From Legionella qingyii (GTDB lineage Bacteria > Pseudomonadota > Gammaproteobacteria > Legionellales > Legionellaceae): a stretch of DNA of 64,000 bases. The notes beneath the pieces were generated by a model. That model was not told the origin of the DNA and made no database searches. It worked only from the letters and a program-made list of their open reading frames with translations. The stretch's first letter is position 1; each line of letters begins with the position of its first letter. The stretch lies in the NCBI RefSeq assembly GCF_003184185.1, contig NZ_QHJG01000031.1, positions 22,616 through 86,615 of the forward strand. Reading direction: 5' to 3'. Of this stretch, positions 40,014 through 48,159 are shown in pieces. The position numbers were made by a program, and so were the translations under genes.

Positions 40014-42251
40014 ATGTTAGACAGGACCATTGTAGTTGATGAGCAATTTTTAAAGCGAGTACAACAAGCAGATTTTCCAAAACCTAATAGTACAATGAGT
40101 CCGGAAACGGCGGAATTGGATAAGAAAACTGCTATAGAGCTCTTTGATTCGCAAATCAAGTCACGTCTTCTTGATTTGATTGCCAGGCAGCTTAAGGAAA
40201 AGGGTTTATCATTTTATACTATAGGCAGCAGTGGACACGAAGGTAATGCAGTTTGGGGACAAGTATTTCGTCCCGATGACATGGCCTTTTTGCATTATCG
40301 GAGCGGGGCTTTTTATTTACAGCGTGCCAAGAAATTACAAGCTACTGACGGAGTGAGGGACATTTTACTTTCTTTAGTTGCCGCAGCAACTGATCCCATT
40401 TCAGGAGGACGCCATAAAGTTTTTGGAAGCGTTCCGCTAAATATCCCGCCACAAACCTCGACTATTGCATCACATTTACCTAAGGCTTTGGGCGCTGCAT
40501 TATCGATTACGCGAGCCAAAGAATTAAATATTCACAGCAATCTAAATCCAGACTCCATCATTATCTGTTCCTTTGGTGATGCATCAACAAATCATGCTTC
40601 AGCGCAAGCTACCTTGAATGCATGTTCATGGATTGCCCAACAAAATTATCCTGTACCGATCGTGTTTATTTGTGAAGATAATGGAATAGGAATTTCAGTA
40701 CCCACACCATCACAGTGGATTGAGCGTTCTGTCAGTGCTCGACCAGGTTTGCATTATATTGCATGTGATGGCTTGAATATTGCTGATGCTTATGCGAGTG
40801 CACAAGAAGCAGAATACTTGGCGCGTGTAAAAAAACAGCCTGTTTTTTTACACATGCGGTGTGTGCGTTTATTAGGTCATGCCGGTTCTGATATTGAATC
40901 ACAATATTGTACACAAGCTGAAATTGAAGCCAGGGAAGCTCAAGATCCTTTATTGCATACTGCTGGTCTTTTATATCGTGAAGGCTGGATGAGTATTCAA
41001 GACATACTGAGTCTTTATCGAGATAATAAAGATTTAATTGAAGCCAAAGCAGTGGATGTGATAAGACAGCCTAAGCTCTCCAGTGCTGAAGCTATAATGT
41101 CTTCATTGATTCCCAGTGTACCGAAGAAACAACCATTCCCTTTGCCAAGTGAAGAGAAGCGTGCAGAAGTATTTGCCAATGCATTTTCACAATTAACTCA
41201 AAAGCGAAATTTATGTCAGCAGATTAATTTTGCATTGACTGATTTAATGCTGCAATATCCTAATATGTTGGTATTTGGAGAAGACGTAGGCAAGAAGGGT
41301 GGGGTGTATCGAGTGACGGCTGATTTACAGGCGCGTTTTGGACAACGCCGAGTATTTGATACGATTTTAGATGAAACCACAATTTTAGGAACTGCAATTG
41401 GCATGGCGCACAACGGATTTATTCCCGTGCCAGAAATTCAGTTTTTGGCTTATTTGCATAATGCAGAAGACCAACTTCGTGGTGAGGCCTCCACTTTATC
41501 CTTCTTTTCCAGTGGCCAATATCAAAATCCTATGGTTTTGCGGATTGCTTCATTAGCTTATCAGAAAGGATTTGGTGGTCATTTCCATAATGATAATTCT
41601 ATTGCTGTATTACGTGATTTGCCTGGAGTGATTGTCGCATGTCCTTCAAATGGTCCAGATGCAGCAAAAATGTTGCGTACATGTATGCGTCTGGCTTATG
41701 AAGAGGGACGGGTAGTTGTCTTTTTAGAGCCGATTGCTTTATATATGACCAAAGATTTACATGAGCCTGGTGATAATGGATGGCTATTTAATTATCCAGA
41801 ACCAGATGCTCTGATTCCGCCGGGAGAGGTAGGTGTTTTTGGAGAAGGACCAACCGTTATCTTAACCTATGCCAATGGTTATTATTTATCACGGCAAGCG
41901 GCTAAGGTATTGCAAGAAGAACACAATATTCCTGTGAAAATAGTGGATTTACGTTGGCTTAGTCCCTTACCGGCCGAAGCAATTTTGAAAGAAATAGCCA
42001 AAGCAAAACAGGTATTAATTGTCGATGAAGGCAGACAAAGTGGTTCAGTAAGCGAAGGCTTGATGACCTTGCTATTAGAAGAAGCCTCATCCAGGTTGAA
42101 AATCAAACGCATTACCGGTAAAGATTGCTTTATTCCTTTGGGTAATGCTTGGCAGTATTTGTTACCCAGTAAAGAAAGTATTATTGAAGCGGTTATTGCG
42201 TTACAGTCTGATAAAAGGGAGAAGGAAAGTGGACGACTTGTTGTTTCTTGA
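40014..42251 (+). CDS. Fused alpha-beta E1 subunit of a 2-oxoacid dehydrogenase
   Basis: 745 residues, thiamine-diphosphate dependent E1 of the branched-chain (2-oxoisovalerate) type, with alpha and beta subunits in one chain. Alpha half: GHEGNAVWGQVF near 74, then GDASTNHASAQATLNAC near 193 and CEDNGIGIS near 222 (ThDP-Mg binding). Beta half starts near 400: VFGEDVGKKGGVYRVT, RVFDTILDETTILGTAIGMA and VVFLEPIALY. ATG 40014 has AGGA upstream at 40003-40006. No E2 or E3 gene lies here, so it shares these with another complex. gcdH overlaps its end, which hints at a role in forming an acyl-CoA such as glutaryl-CoA; this is inference. Confidence 0.9.
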   Translation: MLDRTIVVDEQFLKRVQQADFPKPNSTMSPETAELDKKTAIELFDSQIKSRLLDLIARQLKEKGLSFYTIGSSGHEGNAVWGQVFRPDDMAFLHYRSGAFYLQRAKKLQATDGVRDILLSLVAAATDPISGGRHKVFGSVPLNIPPQTSTIASHLPKALGAALSITRAKELNIHSNLNPDSIIICSFGDASTNHASAQATLNACSWIAQQNYPVPIVFICEDNGIGISVPTPSQWIERSVSARPGLHYIACDGLNIADAYASAQEAEYLARVKKQPVFLHMRCVRLLGHAGSDIESQYCTQAEIEAREAQDPLLHTAGLLYREGWMSIQDILSLYRDNKDLIEAKAVDVIRQPKLSSAEAIMSSLIPSVPKKQPFPLPSEEKRAEVFANAFSQLTQKRNLCQQINFALTDLMLQYPNMLVFGEDVGKKGGVYRVTADLQARFGQRRVFDTILDETTILGTAIGMAHNGFIPVPEIQFLAYLHNAEDQLRGEASTLSFFSSGQYQNPMVLRIASLAYQKGFGGHFHNDNSIAVLRDLPGVIVACPSNGPDAAKMLRTCMRLAYEEGRVVVFLEPIALYMTKDLHEPGDNGWLFNYPEPDALIPPGEVGVFGEGPTVILTYANGYYLSRQAAKVLQEEHNIPVKIVDLRWLSPLPAEAILKEIAKAKQVLIVDEGRQSGSVSEGLMTLLLEEASSRLKIKRITGKDCFIPLGNAWQYLLPSKESIIEAVIALQSDKREKESGRLVVS

Positions 42252-43386
42252 TGAACAGTTGAATGGCGATGAACGCATGATACGTGATAGTGTCGCGCGT
42301 TTTGTCTCCAATGATGTAATGCCTTTGATGGCTGAGTCTTTTGAAAATGCTCAATTTCCACGAGAGCTTATTAGAAAATCTGCAGAACTGGGATTGTTGG
42401 GTTTGACCTTACCCGCGGAGTACGGTGGTGCCGAAGCATCTTATGTCTCTTACGGATTGGTTTGCCAGGAGTTAGAACGCGGCGATAGTGGATTACGTAG
42501 CTTTGTTTCGGTACAAAGTTCCTTATGCATGTTTCCTATTTTTCGTTTTGGTTCTGAAGAACAACGGGTGCGTTTTTTGCCAGGAATGGCTGCAGGTGAG
42601 ATCATTGGCTGCTTTGGTTTGACTGAGCCTGATTTTGGTTCCGATCCGGCCGGTATGAGAACGACTGCAAAGAAAGTTAAAGGTGGATGGACTCTAAATG
42701 GTGCAAAAATGTGGATCACCAATGCACCAATTGCGGATATTGCTATTGTTTGGGCAAAAACAGATGAGGGTGTTCGTGGTTTTATTGTAGATACTAAATC
42801 AGAAGGATTAAAATGCCCTGAAATCAAGTTAAAGATGTCATTACGCGCATCGATTACCGGTGAATTGGTTTTTGATAACGTTTTTGTCCCCGATGAAAAT
42901 TATCTTCCTGGCAGTGAGAAAGGTTTAGGCGCTCCTTTAAGTTGCTTAAGCCAGGCGCGATATGGTATTGCTTGGGGCGCCATGGGCGCTGCAATGGCCT
43001 GTTTTGATATTACTCGCGACTATCTGTTAGAGCGTAAACAATTTAACCAGCCTTTGGCATCGTTTCAGCTTATTCAAAAAGATCTGGCAGATATGTATAC
43101 TGAAATTATTAAGGCACAATGTCTTAATTTACAGATAGGCCGAATAAAAGATAATCATCGTGAAAGTCCCGTGATGATTTCCCTGGCTAAAGGTAATGCA
43201 TGTCGTGAAGCATTAAACATTGCGCGAAAATGCAGGAATTTATTGGGAGCAAATGGAATCAGCCTTGAATATCATGTGATTCGTCACATGCTTAACTTAG
43301 AATCAGTCTTTACGTACGAGGGTACGGATAACGTTCATACTCTGGTACTAGGAAAACATATTACTGGAATTAATGCTTTTGCTTAA
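42229..43386 (+). CDS. gcdH: Glutaryl-CoA dehydrogenase
   Basis: Acyl-CoA dehydrogenase that oxidises and decarboxylates glutaryl-CoA to crotonyl-CoA, late in lysine and tryptophan breakdown. 385 residues from GTG 42229, inside the end of the E1 gene, with AAGGGA at 42215-42220. LTEPDFGSDPAGM near 131 and MWITNAP near 157 are the FAD signatures. FTYEGTDNVHTLVLGKHITG at the end carries the catalytic Glu (YEGT). The Arg in SLRASITGELVF, in the substrate pocket, fits a dicarboxylic acyl chain. The 23-bp overlap means translational coupling with the E1. Confidence 0.92.
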   Translation: MDDLLFLDEQLNGDERMIRDSVARFVSNDVMPLMAESFENAQFPRELIRKSAELGLLGLTLPAEYGGAEASYVSYGLVCQELERGDSGLRSFVSVQSSLCMFPIFRFGSEEQRVRFLPGMAAGEIIGCFGLTEPDFGSDPAGMRTTAKKVKGGWTLNGAKMWITNAPIADIAIVWAKTDEGVRGFIVDTKSEGLKCPEIKLKMSLRASITGELVFDNVFVPDENYLPGSEKGLGAPLSCLSQARYGIAWGAMGAAMACFDITRDYLLERKQFNQPLASFQLIQKDLADMYTEIIKAQCLNLQIGRIKDNHRESPVMISLAKGNACREALNIARKCRNLLGANGISLEYHVIRHMLNLESVFTYEGTDNVHTLVLGKHITGINAFA

Positions 43387-43427
43387 ACCAGGCACGAAAA
43401 GGTTAAGCACCAAGATCAATGACTTTA

Positions 43428-43460
43428 ATGGCAACCCGGAAACTCAGCCCGGGTTGCCAT
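43428..43460. terminator. Strong hairpin terminator after gcdH
   Basis: A perfect 12-bp stem, ATGGCAACCCGG at 43428-43439 and CCGGGTTGCCAT at 43449-43460, with a 9-nt loop, followed by TTTGTTTC. It lies 42 bp after the gcdH stop. Confidence 0.85.
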
Positions 43461-43594
43461 TTGTTTCGCCCAGCACAAGTCATTGGCATCGGTAGAGTTT
43501 AACAGGGGTTCCTTCTTCAAAGTGGAACTTATTCTTCATGCAATGGGATTGTGTGAAGTAAAGCAGGTTTATTGGGCAACTTACAGGAGTATCT

Positions 43595-43951
43595 ATGTTT
43601 AAAATGATTTTAAAAAGAGCGTTAGTATTAAGTTTACCTGTATTAAGTATGAATGTGCAGTCCGGGCCAAGCAAGGAGTTTTTAGCCAATCAGTGCTATG
43701 AGCTTTCACGAGTGGTGTTATCCTTGGCAGATAATCAGGAAAAAAAGATTTGCATTAATAAGCTTTATATGGCCTCCGTACAAATGAGCACCGCATCTTT
43801 TTTAATTATGGAAGACACTTCTGATGTAGCAAAAGAGATATTGAATAATGCAGTAGCAGCTCTGCAATATGCAGAATTACTAAGCTGCAAACAATACATT
43901 CAAATTGCACACTCTAAATTTGAGGCTCAGAAGATTAAAACATTATTGTAA
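43595..43951 (+). CDS. Small secreted protein of unknown function
   Basis: 118 residues. A basic start and a hydrophobic stretch (FKMILKRALVLSLPVLSMNVQSG) suggest a signal peptide. The mature part is helical with four Cys (QCYELSRV, KKICINKLY, LLSCKQY), able to form disulfides in the periplasm. CAGGAG lies seven bases before ATG 43595. No family is recognised. Confidence 0.65.
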   Translation: MFKMILKRALVLSLPVLSMNVQSGPSKEFLANQCYELSRVVLSLADNQEKKICINKLYMASVQMSTASFLIMEDTSDVAKEILNNAVAALQYAELLSCKQYIQIAHSKFEAQKIKTLL

Positions 43952-44008
43952 TAATTGATACTCTTCAAGTGCTTACAGAAGCCTTGAAGAGTTGTTAGGA
44001 GCTTTTAA

Positions 44009-44506
44009 GTGTATTCATATTTAAAAATTATTTTCTTAGTTCTCATTGTTTTTGTTGTTGGCGTTATGGCAGGAGTTCATTTTCATCCGTCAATTCATGA
44101 ATACATGGAAAAAATTTGGAATAAATTCACGCAAGAGAAAGTAGCTGAGGAAGTTCATTTTTGTCCTCCACCTAATATTGTGCAAAAACATCAATATGAT
44201 CCCGAAGCATTTCAAGTAGAAAAATTATACTGGCAGATGGAGTATCAGGGCTGGAAAGCCCCTGAGAATATAGGTTTTATGCAAGCACTTATTAATTCAA
44301 ATAATAATTTAGTGTGTTATTACCAATGGCCAAGTCCAAAAGATAAAGGTACTTATTTATGGATGACCATACACTTATCTCCCTCGGTACATCAAAGTGT
44401 GAAGCCTTACGGTCCATACTGGTCAATTCAAAAGAAAGAAAAGCAAGCACGGTGTAATTCAGGAATAAATGCCTGTGGCATTATCCTTTTAGAAAGCACT
44501 CAATGA
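44009..44506 (+). CDS. Membrane-anchored or exported protein of unknown function
   Basis: 165 residues from GTG 44009, with AGGAGC upstream. One N-terminal hydrophobic segment (YLKIIFLVLIVFVVGVMAGV) is an uncleaved anchor or signal. The periplasmic part begins EVHFCPPPNIVQKHQY and has a beta-rich middle with several Trp residues and later Cys, so one or two disulfides are likely. This pattern recalls DUF3757-type exported proteins of Legionella, but I cannot confirm it. Last chromosomal gene before the tRNA. Confidence 0.65.
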   Translation: MYSYLKIIFLVLIVFVVGVMAGVHFHPSIHEYMEKIWNKFTQEKVAEEVHFCPPPNIVQKHQYDPEAFQVEKLYWQMEYQGWKAPENIGFMQALINSNNNLVCYYQWPSPKDKGTYLWMTIHLSPSVHQSVKPYGPYWSIQKKEKQARCNSGINACGIILLESTQ

Positions 44507-44679
44507 ATCATTACCTCAAAAATAAATGCACTAGCAGTATCCTGGTGCAGCGCAGCTCAACCCGGGTTAAGAGGAGCAAAGATCTCGGATTCGACCGCGT
44601 TGCCCCAGGCAAAAAACAACTATCATCCAATAACCCCTTGTTATTTCTCCCAGACTTAGTTATCATTTGCCGACCAAGT

Positions 44680-44756
44680 CGGGGCGTAGCGCAGCCTGGT
44701 AGCGTACTAGCATGGGGTGCTAGTGGTCGAAGGTTCAAATCCTTCCGTCCCGACCA
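44680..44756 (+). tRNA. tRNA-Pro (anticodon GGG)
   Basis: 77 nt including an encoded CCA. Acceptor CGGGGCG pairs with CGTCCCG, with one G-U. The anticodon stem CTAGC/GCTAG encloses ATGGGGT with anticodon GGG. The T arm GAAGG-TTCAAAT-CCTTC is perfect. Its 3' end faces the island that starts to the right. In L. pneumophila Corby a trb/tra genomic island (Trb-1) was reported at a tRNA-Pro gene, which supports this as the integration site. Confidence 0.97.
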
Positions 44757-44849
44757 AAAAATCCCCTTTAAAATCAATCAGTTACACATCCAATTTTAAA
44801 TCAATTTTTATATAAAAATATTTTTCTGGGTACTTTGCTGGGTACTTTT
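44733..44849. other. Presumed left attachment region of the island
   Basis: The 3' end of the tRNA (from GTTCAAATCC at 44733 to CCA at 44756) is the likely core crossover site. Two direct repeats, CTGGGTACTTT at 44826-44836 and 44838-44848, lie in AT-rich DNA behind it and look like integrase or excisionase arm sites; repeats of this kind occur next to tyrosine-integrase islands. The integrase gene and the right att copy are not in the window. Confidence 0.6.
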
Positions 44850-44887
44850 TAATTTACCATAATTGGGGTTGAGCCAATAGTTCGGAC

Positions 44888-44914
44888 AAAAAAAAGCAGG
44901 CTGAAAGCCTGCTT
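44888..44914 (-). terminator. Terminator of the AlpA-like gene
   Basis: AAGCAGGC at 44894-44901 pairs with GCCTGCTT at 44907-44914 around TGAAA. Eight A residues at 44888-44895 give a T tract on the minus strand, 20 bp past the stop at 44934. Confidence 0.9.
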
Positions 44915-44933
44915 GTCTAATATATTGGTAGTA

Positions 44934-45155
44934 TTATAATGCATCTTTTTCACCATTTAAAATAGTTTGTTCAATCCATTCATCTATTTCATCGCTATGC
45001 CACGCAAGTGTTGTGCCATTAAGTTTGACCGGACGGGGAAATTTACCTGTAAGCCACCAGCGGCGTAGGGTGACTCTGTTTCTGCCGATCATTTTTTCAA
45101 GGTCTGGTACGAATAATACTTTTTGTGAAATTAGCTGTTGTACTCCTTCGATCAT
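44934..45155 (-). CDS. AlpA-family excisionase/transcription regulator
   Basis: 73 residues with a MerR-like helix-turn-helix: LFVPDLEKMIGRNRVTLRRW then WLTGKFPRPVKLNGTTLAWH. This is the AlpA (Phage_AlpA) family, small DNA-binding proteins encoded next to att sites that act as excision factors or activate the integrase gene. I set the start at 45155 since AAGGAG lies seven bases before it; a frame to 45254 has no good site. Its place next to the tRNA end and the CTGGGTACTTT repeats fits an excisionase role. Confidence 0.85.
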   Translation of the reverse strand: MIEGVQQLISQKVLFVPDLEKMIGRNRVTLRRWWLTGKFPRPVKLNGTTLAWHSDEIDEWIEQTILNGEKDAL

Positions 45156-45231
45156 GGTGATCTCCTTTGTATCCAATTTTGTTCGGTTTATGGTATCGGC
45201 TTGGTTGTCGGACTTACCGCTAGTAAATGTT

Positions 45232-45507
45232 TTAAACATAAGCTTGCTCTCCATAAAAGTGCCTTCGTAATCCAGTAAGAGAGCTATTTTCCTGATTCTT
45301 ATTTATTTCAAGAACAATCTGATATAGCTTCATAAGCTCAATTTCAGATTTAAAATTGTTTGGAACTGAATCGTTGCAATAGATCATTCTAAGGTTATCA
45401 AGAGATGAGTTTGACAGCTGAGCGATGTGTTTGAGGGTGTAGTGTGTTGAGTCTAAGATATACTGAATCATTCCTTTGTAAATGTTCAGCTTTGAATGGT
45501 GTTCCAT
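45232..45507 (-). CDS. Small island protein, possible HTH regulator
   Basis: 91 residues, no signal. ILDSTHYTLKHIAQLSNSSL around 17-36 resembles a helix-turn-helix start, with a further helical part. A very strong ribosome-binding site (AGGAGG) precedes ATG 45507. It is divergent from the repressor gene with the operator array between them, so it is likely repressed by it. Name and function unknown. Confidence 0.65.
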   Translation of the reverse strand: MEHHSKLNIYKGMIQYILDSTHYTLKHIAQLSNSSLDNLRMIYCNDSVPNNFKSEIELMKLYQIVLEINKNQENSSLTGLRRHFYGEQAYV

Positions 45508-45634
45508 AGATTGACCTCCTCCTTACTGCAAAGTATGTATATAAATGCTGGTGATTGCGCTAATTGGGTAATAATTTCTACAAAGTCACTAATAATCTAC
45601 ATGAAATTGGCGTAAATTATGGTAGTATCTATTT

Positions 45635-45684
45635 TTACATCAGTGTAATTAATTACGCCGGTGTAATTTATTACATGAATGTAA
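45635..45684. promoter_or_regulatory. Operator array of palindromic TTACA/TGTAA half-sites
   Basis: Half-sites TTACA (45635), TGTAA (45644), ATTAC (45652), TGTAA (45662), ATTACA (45670) and TGTAA (45680) alternate in orientation at intervals of 8-10 bp. They build two TTACA-N4-TGTAA palindromes and two GTAAT-TW-ATTAC palindromes (45645-45656 and 45663-45674). The array ends 13 bp before the repressor ATG, so it should autoregulate that gene and the divergent minus-strand pair. Confidence 0.75.
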
Positions 45685-45696
45685 CTAAGTCAAGGT

Positions 45697-46347
45697 ATGT
45701 CTAATACTATTTTGAATGAATCGAGCCAATTGTTATTGGCGCAGACACTTAACGATTTAATTGGGCGTGATAGAAAACTCTCACCGGCTGCACTCGCGCG
45801 AAACTTAGGAATCCCAACCAATAAAATCACCAGAATTTTGAATGGTGACGTGACCGATCCGAAAGCCAGTACTCTAGTTCAGATTGCAAACTACTTTAAT
45901 ATCAGCATTGAACAATTACTCGGTTTAGAACCTATCGTTCGCAAAGGGGAATATGAGCAGCAAGAAGTAACAAGACCTTTACCTGTTTTTGAATTTAGTA
46001 AGGTAGCGCAATCAAACTCACCAAAAGAATGGTATCGATGGGCAGAGAATGATGTTGATGGGGAATATTATGCTCTTGCAATCGATACTGATTTATATGA
46101 ACCAACATTCCCACAAAACTCGCTACTCATTATAAATCCAGATATCAAACCAGATGATCGTTCATATATTGTTGTTAAAAAGAATGGTTCAACACATTAC
46201 TCAATAAGAAAATATGTTGTTGAGGGGAGCGAGAGTTATTTGTATCCCATCAATCCCAAATTGCCTGTAGAAATTTATGATGAGAGTTTATACACTGTTG
46301 TAGGCGTGATCCTTGAGGTACACCAAAAATTGCGCTCTAAAAAGTAA
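45697..46347 (+). CDS. Phage-type repressor with inactive S24 (LexA-like) domain
   Basis: 216 residues. N-terminal helix-turn-helix (LSPAALARNLGIPTNKITRI near 28-47), then an S24 peptidase-like domain from about 95 with AIDTDLYEPTFPQNSLLIIN. In LexA/CI proteins the nucleophile lies in a DSMEP-like motif; here it reads DLYEP, with Leu133 in place of Ser. The Lys of the dyad may be Lys172. So self-cleavage on RecA contact looks impossible, although the fold is kept. Repressors of this kind (PrpA) occur on Legionella mobile islands. It most likely binds the palindromes just upstream. Confidence 0.85.
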   Translation: MSNTILNESSQLLLAQTLNDLIGRDRKLSPAALARNLGIPTNKITRILNGDVTDPKASTLVQIANYFNISIEQLLGLEPIVRKGEYEQQEVTRPLPVFEFSKVAQSNSPKEWYRWAENDVDGEYYALAIDTDLYEPTFPQNSLLIINPDIKPDDRSYIVVKKNGSTHYSIRKYVVEGSESYLYPINPKLPVEIYDESLYTVVGVILEVHQKLRSKK

Positions 46348-46373
46348 GTTGTTTAAGTTGTAAGGATGTAACC

Positions 46374-46733
46374 ATGGAAAAATGGAGCCCCAAAAGTAAA
46401 TTTCTACGCATTATCTATCAGCAAATCGTTGTGCGATTCACTCGACAGGTGAGAGAACCCTATCTAATCCGGATTGATCGAATCTTTACTGATCCAGATA
46501 CCAATATATTATCAGTGGCGTTTCACATCGCGAACAAACGTGTTAATCAGGAGATGTCAGTAGCCAATTTTGTAAAGTCGGATATGATTTATCTCATTGA
46601 TCCCCGTGTTGTCTTTGATATGGGACAGCAATTTGGTGCACATGCTGAACAGCTCACCATCTTGGAAAAGAAGCAACTGAATTTTAAAACAAAATGTTTT
46701 ACTGGCTTAAAGCGAGTGTTTGTTGATGAGTAG
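46374..46733 (+). CDS. Small island protein of unknown function
   Basis: 119 residues, basic, no signal peptide. AAGGA lies nine bases before ATG 46374. SPKSKFLRIIYQQIVVRFTR and EPYLIRIDRIFTDPDTNILS suggest a mixed alpha/beta fold. The last bases overlap the next gene (ATG 46726 inside this frame), so they are coupled. It follows the repressor by 26 bp. No family recognised. Confidence 0.6.
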   Translation: MEKWSPKSKFLRIIYQQIVVRFTRQVREPYLIRIDRIFTDPDTNILSVAFHIANKRVNQEMSVANFVKSDMIYLIDPRVVFDMGQQFGAHAEQLTILEKKQLNFKTKCFTGLKRVFVDE

Positions 46734-48159
46734 CCAATTGATAGGTAAATCAAAAACGCCACTTCAATTTAAATTGTTTCATACATTGATAGGCTTTACA
46801 GTCTTCTTCACCTTAATTACTGTTCCTGCAGAAGCACAAGTTATCAATTTATTTGGAATACCAATAGCATCAGAATTTCTGTGGTGGCCAGTTGTATTTT
46901 TTTTCTTTCAGCTGATACAAAACATTTATGGCTTTGCCTACCTGCGCCATGCCGTGTACTTGGTGATTTTATTTCGCGCTATCTACATTTTGTTTTTAAA
47001 ATTTGCTATTTGGTTACCTGCATCTTCATTCTGGCAAATGCAGGATATCTATACGCAGGTGCTTGGTAGGAATTTATTCTACCTCATTGAGAGCTCGATG
47101 TTTTTATGGGCTGCTGTTCTTTTGCCATCCGCTTTTTCAAAAGCCTCTAACGAAAAAGAAGCCAGTCATGTGATGTTAGCTTCTCTCATGATATTTTCGC
47201 TGCTAAATATGTTATGGCTTAGCCCTAAAGATATAGTCGGTGCTTCTCAGCTTATTATTCCACCTTTGATTTATTGCTTTTTAAATATTTTTTCACGTGT
47301 GTTGATGGGTATTATTGCGAATGTTGAACAATCGGATCGTAAGAAGAACGTAAATAAGCAAGTGTTTAAATTTCAGCTGCCCAGTGTAGCGGATAACAAA
47401 ACTAATAATATTTTCAAATATCACCACATTCTTTTCTGCTCCAGCATCGTATTTTTTATTGCATCTAAAACGATGGCGGCTAAATTCATCTCAATTGGTT
47501 TTTTGACTATTAATGTGGGTGGAATTGTATTTTCTTTGGCTTATCTCGCTGCTGATATGATGACGGATGTCTATGGTATCGAGCGTACTAAACAAATGGT
47601 TCTGTTCGTTATATTTTGCAATTTACTTTTTGTGTTCGATGTTTGGATAACTAACCTGCTAGCCGTAGGTGTGAATAGCTCATTTAAATTAATTTTACAT
47701 AATCAAGCGCGAATGTTTATTGCTTCGGCGACAGCTTTTTTTCTAGGGATGACAATTAACTCGACTGTAATTTCAATTATAAAATTAAGACAGCGAAGGA
47801 GGGGGATTTCGCTTAAAAAAGAATTTATTACCACGGTTTGGACAAGAATCGCAACATCCTCCGCTTTTGGAATCATAATTGATGTTAGTTTGTTTTCCCT
47901 GGTAGCATTTTACGGTATTGTACCAACTGATAAACTGGCAAGTGTTATCCTATTTGAGGATGCATATAAAATATCTTATGAAATCGTGTTGGCGCCAATA
48001 TCAATTCTATTAATCTATTTTCTCAAGGTGAAAGAAAAAGTGGATATCTATGATGAATTATCTAACCTGAATCCATTTAGAATTGATACCGATTACAAAA
48101 TTAGTGCTAACAAGTTTGATGAAAATTATATTCAACCAAAGAGAAGCAATGATGGATAA
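46726..48159 (+). CDS. Double VUT/YhhQ-type membrane transporter
   Basis: About 477 residues with ten or more membrane segments. The second half (from about 225) matches the VUT/YhhQ (queuosine-precursor transporter) family: ASKTMAAKFISIGFLTINVG, then SLAYLAADMMTDVYGIERTK. The first half repeats the layout (LITVPAEAQVINLFGIPIAS, FFFQLIQNIYGFAYLRHAVY) but has lost the Asp/Glu of the TDxxxEVYG motif. So it is a duplicated or fused VUT protein. E. coli YhhQ imports preQ0 and preQ1; substrate here may be a purine-like base. Overlaps the small gene before and the deaminase after. Confidence 0.75.
   Translation: MSSQLIGKSKTPLQFKLFHTLIGFTVFFTLITVPAEAQVINLFGIPIASEFLWWPVVFFFFQLIQNIYGFAYLRHAVYLVILFRAIYILFLKFAIWLPASSFWQMQDIYTQVLGRNLFYLIESSMFLWAAVLLPSAFSKASNEKEASHVMLASLMIFSLLNMLWLSPKDIVGASQLIIPPLIYCFLNIFSRVLMGIIANVEQSDRKKNVNKQVFKFQLPSVADNKTNNIFKYHHILFCSSIVFFIASKTMAAKFISIGFLTINVGGIVFSLAYLAADMMTDVYGIERTKQMVLFVIFCNLLFVFDVWITNLLAVGVNSSFKLILHNQARMFIASATAFFLGMTINSTVISIIKLRQRRRGISLKKEFITTVWTRIATSSAFGIIIDVSLFSLVAFYGIVPTDKLASVILFEDAYKISYEIVLAPISILLIYFLKVKEKVDIYDELSNLNPFRIDTDYKISANKFDENYIQPKRSNDG

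Noticed and set aside
44503..44799. ORFs on both strands running through tRNA-Pro
   Set aside because: They cross a well-formed tRNA gene; the protein text from tRNA is a common artefact.
44757..46347. An integrase gene next to the tRNA
   Set aside because: None of the frames here has tyrosine-recombinase motifs; the integrase must lie beyond the right edge.
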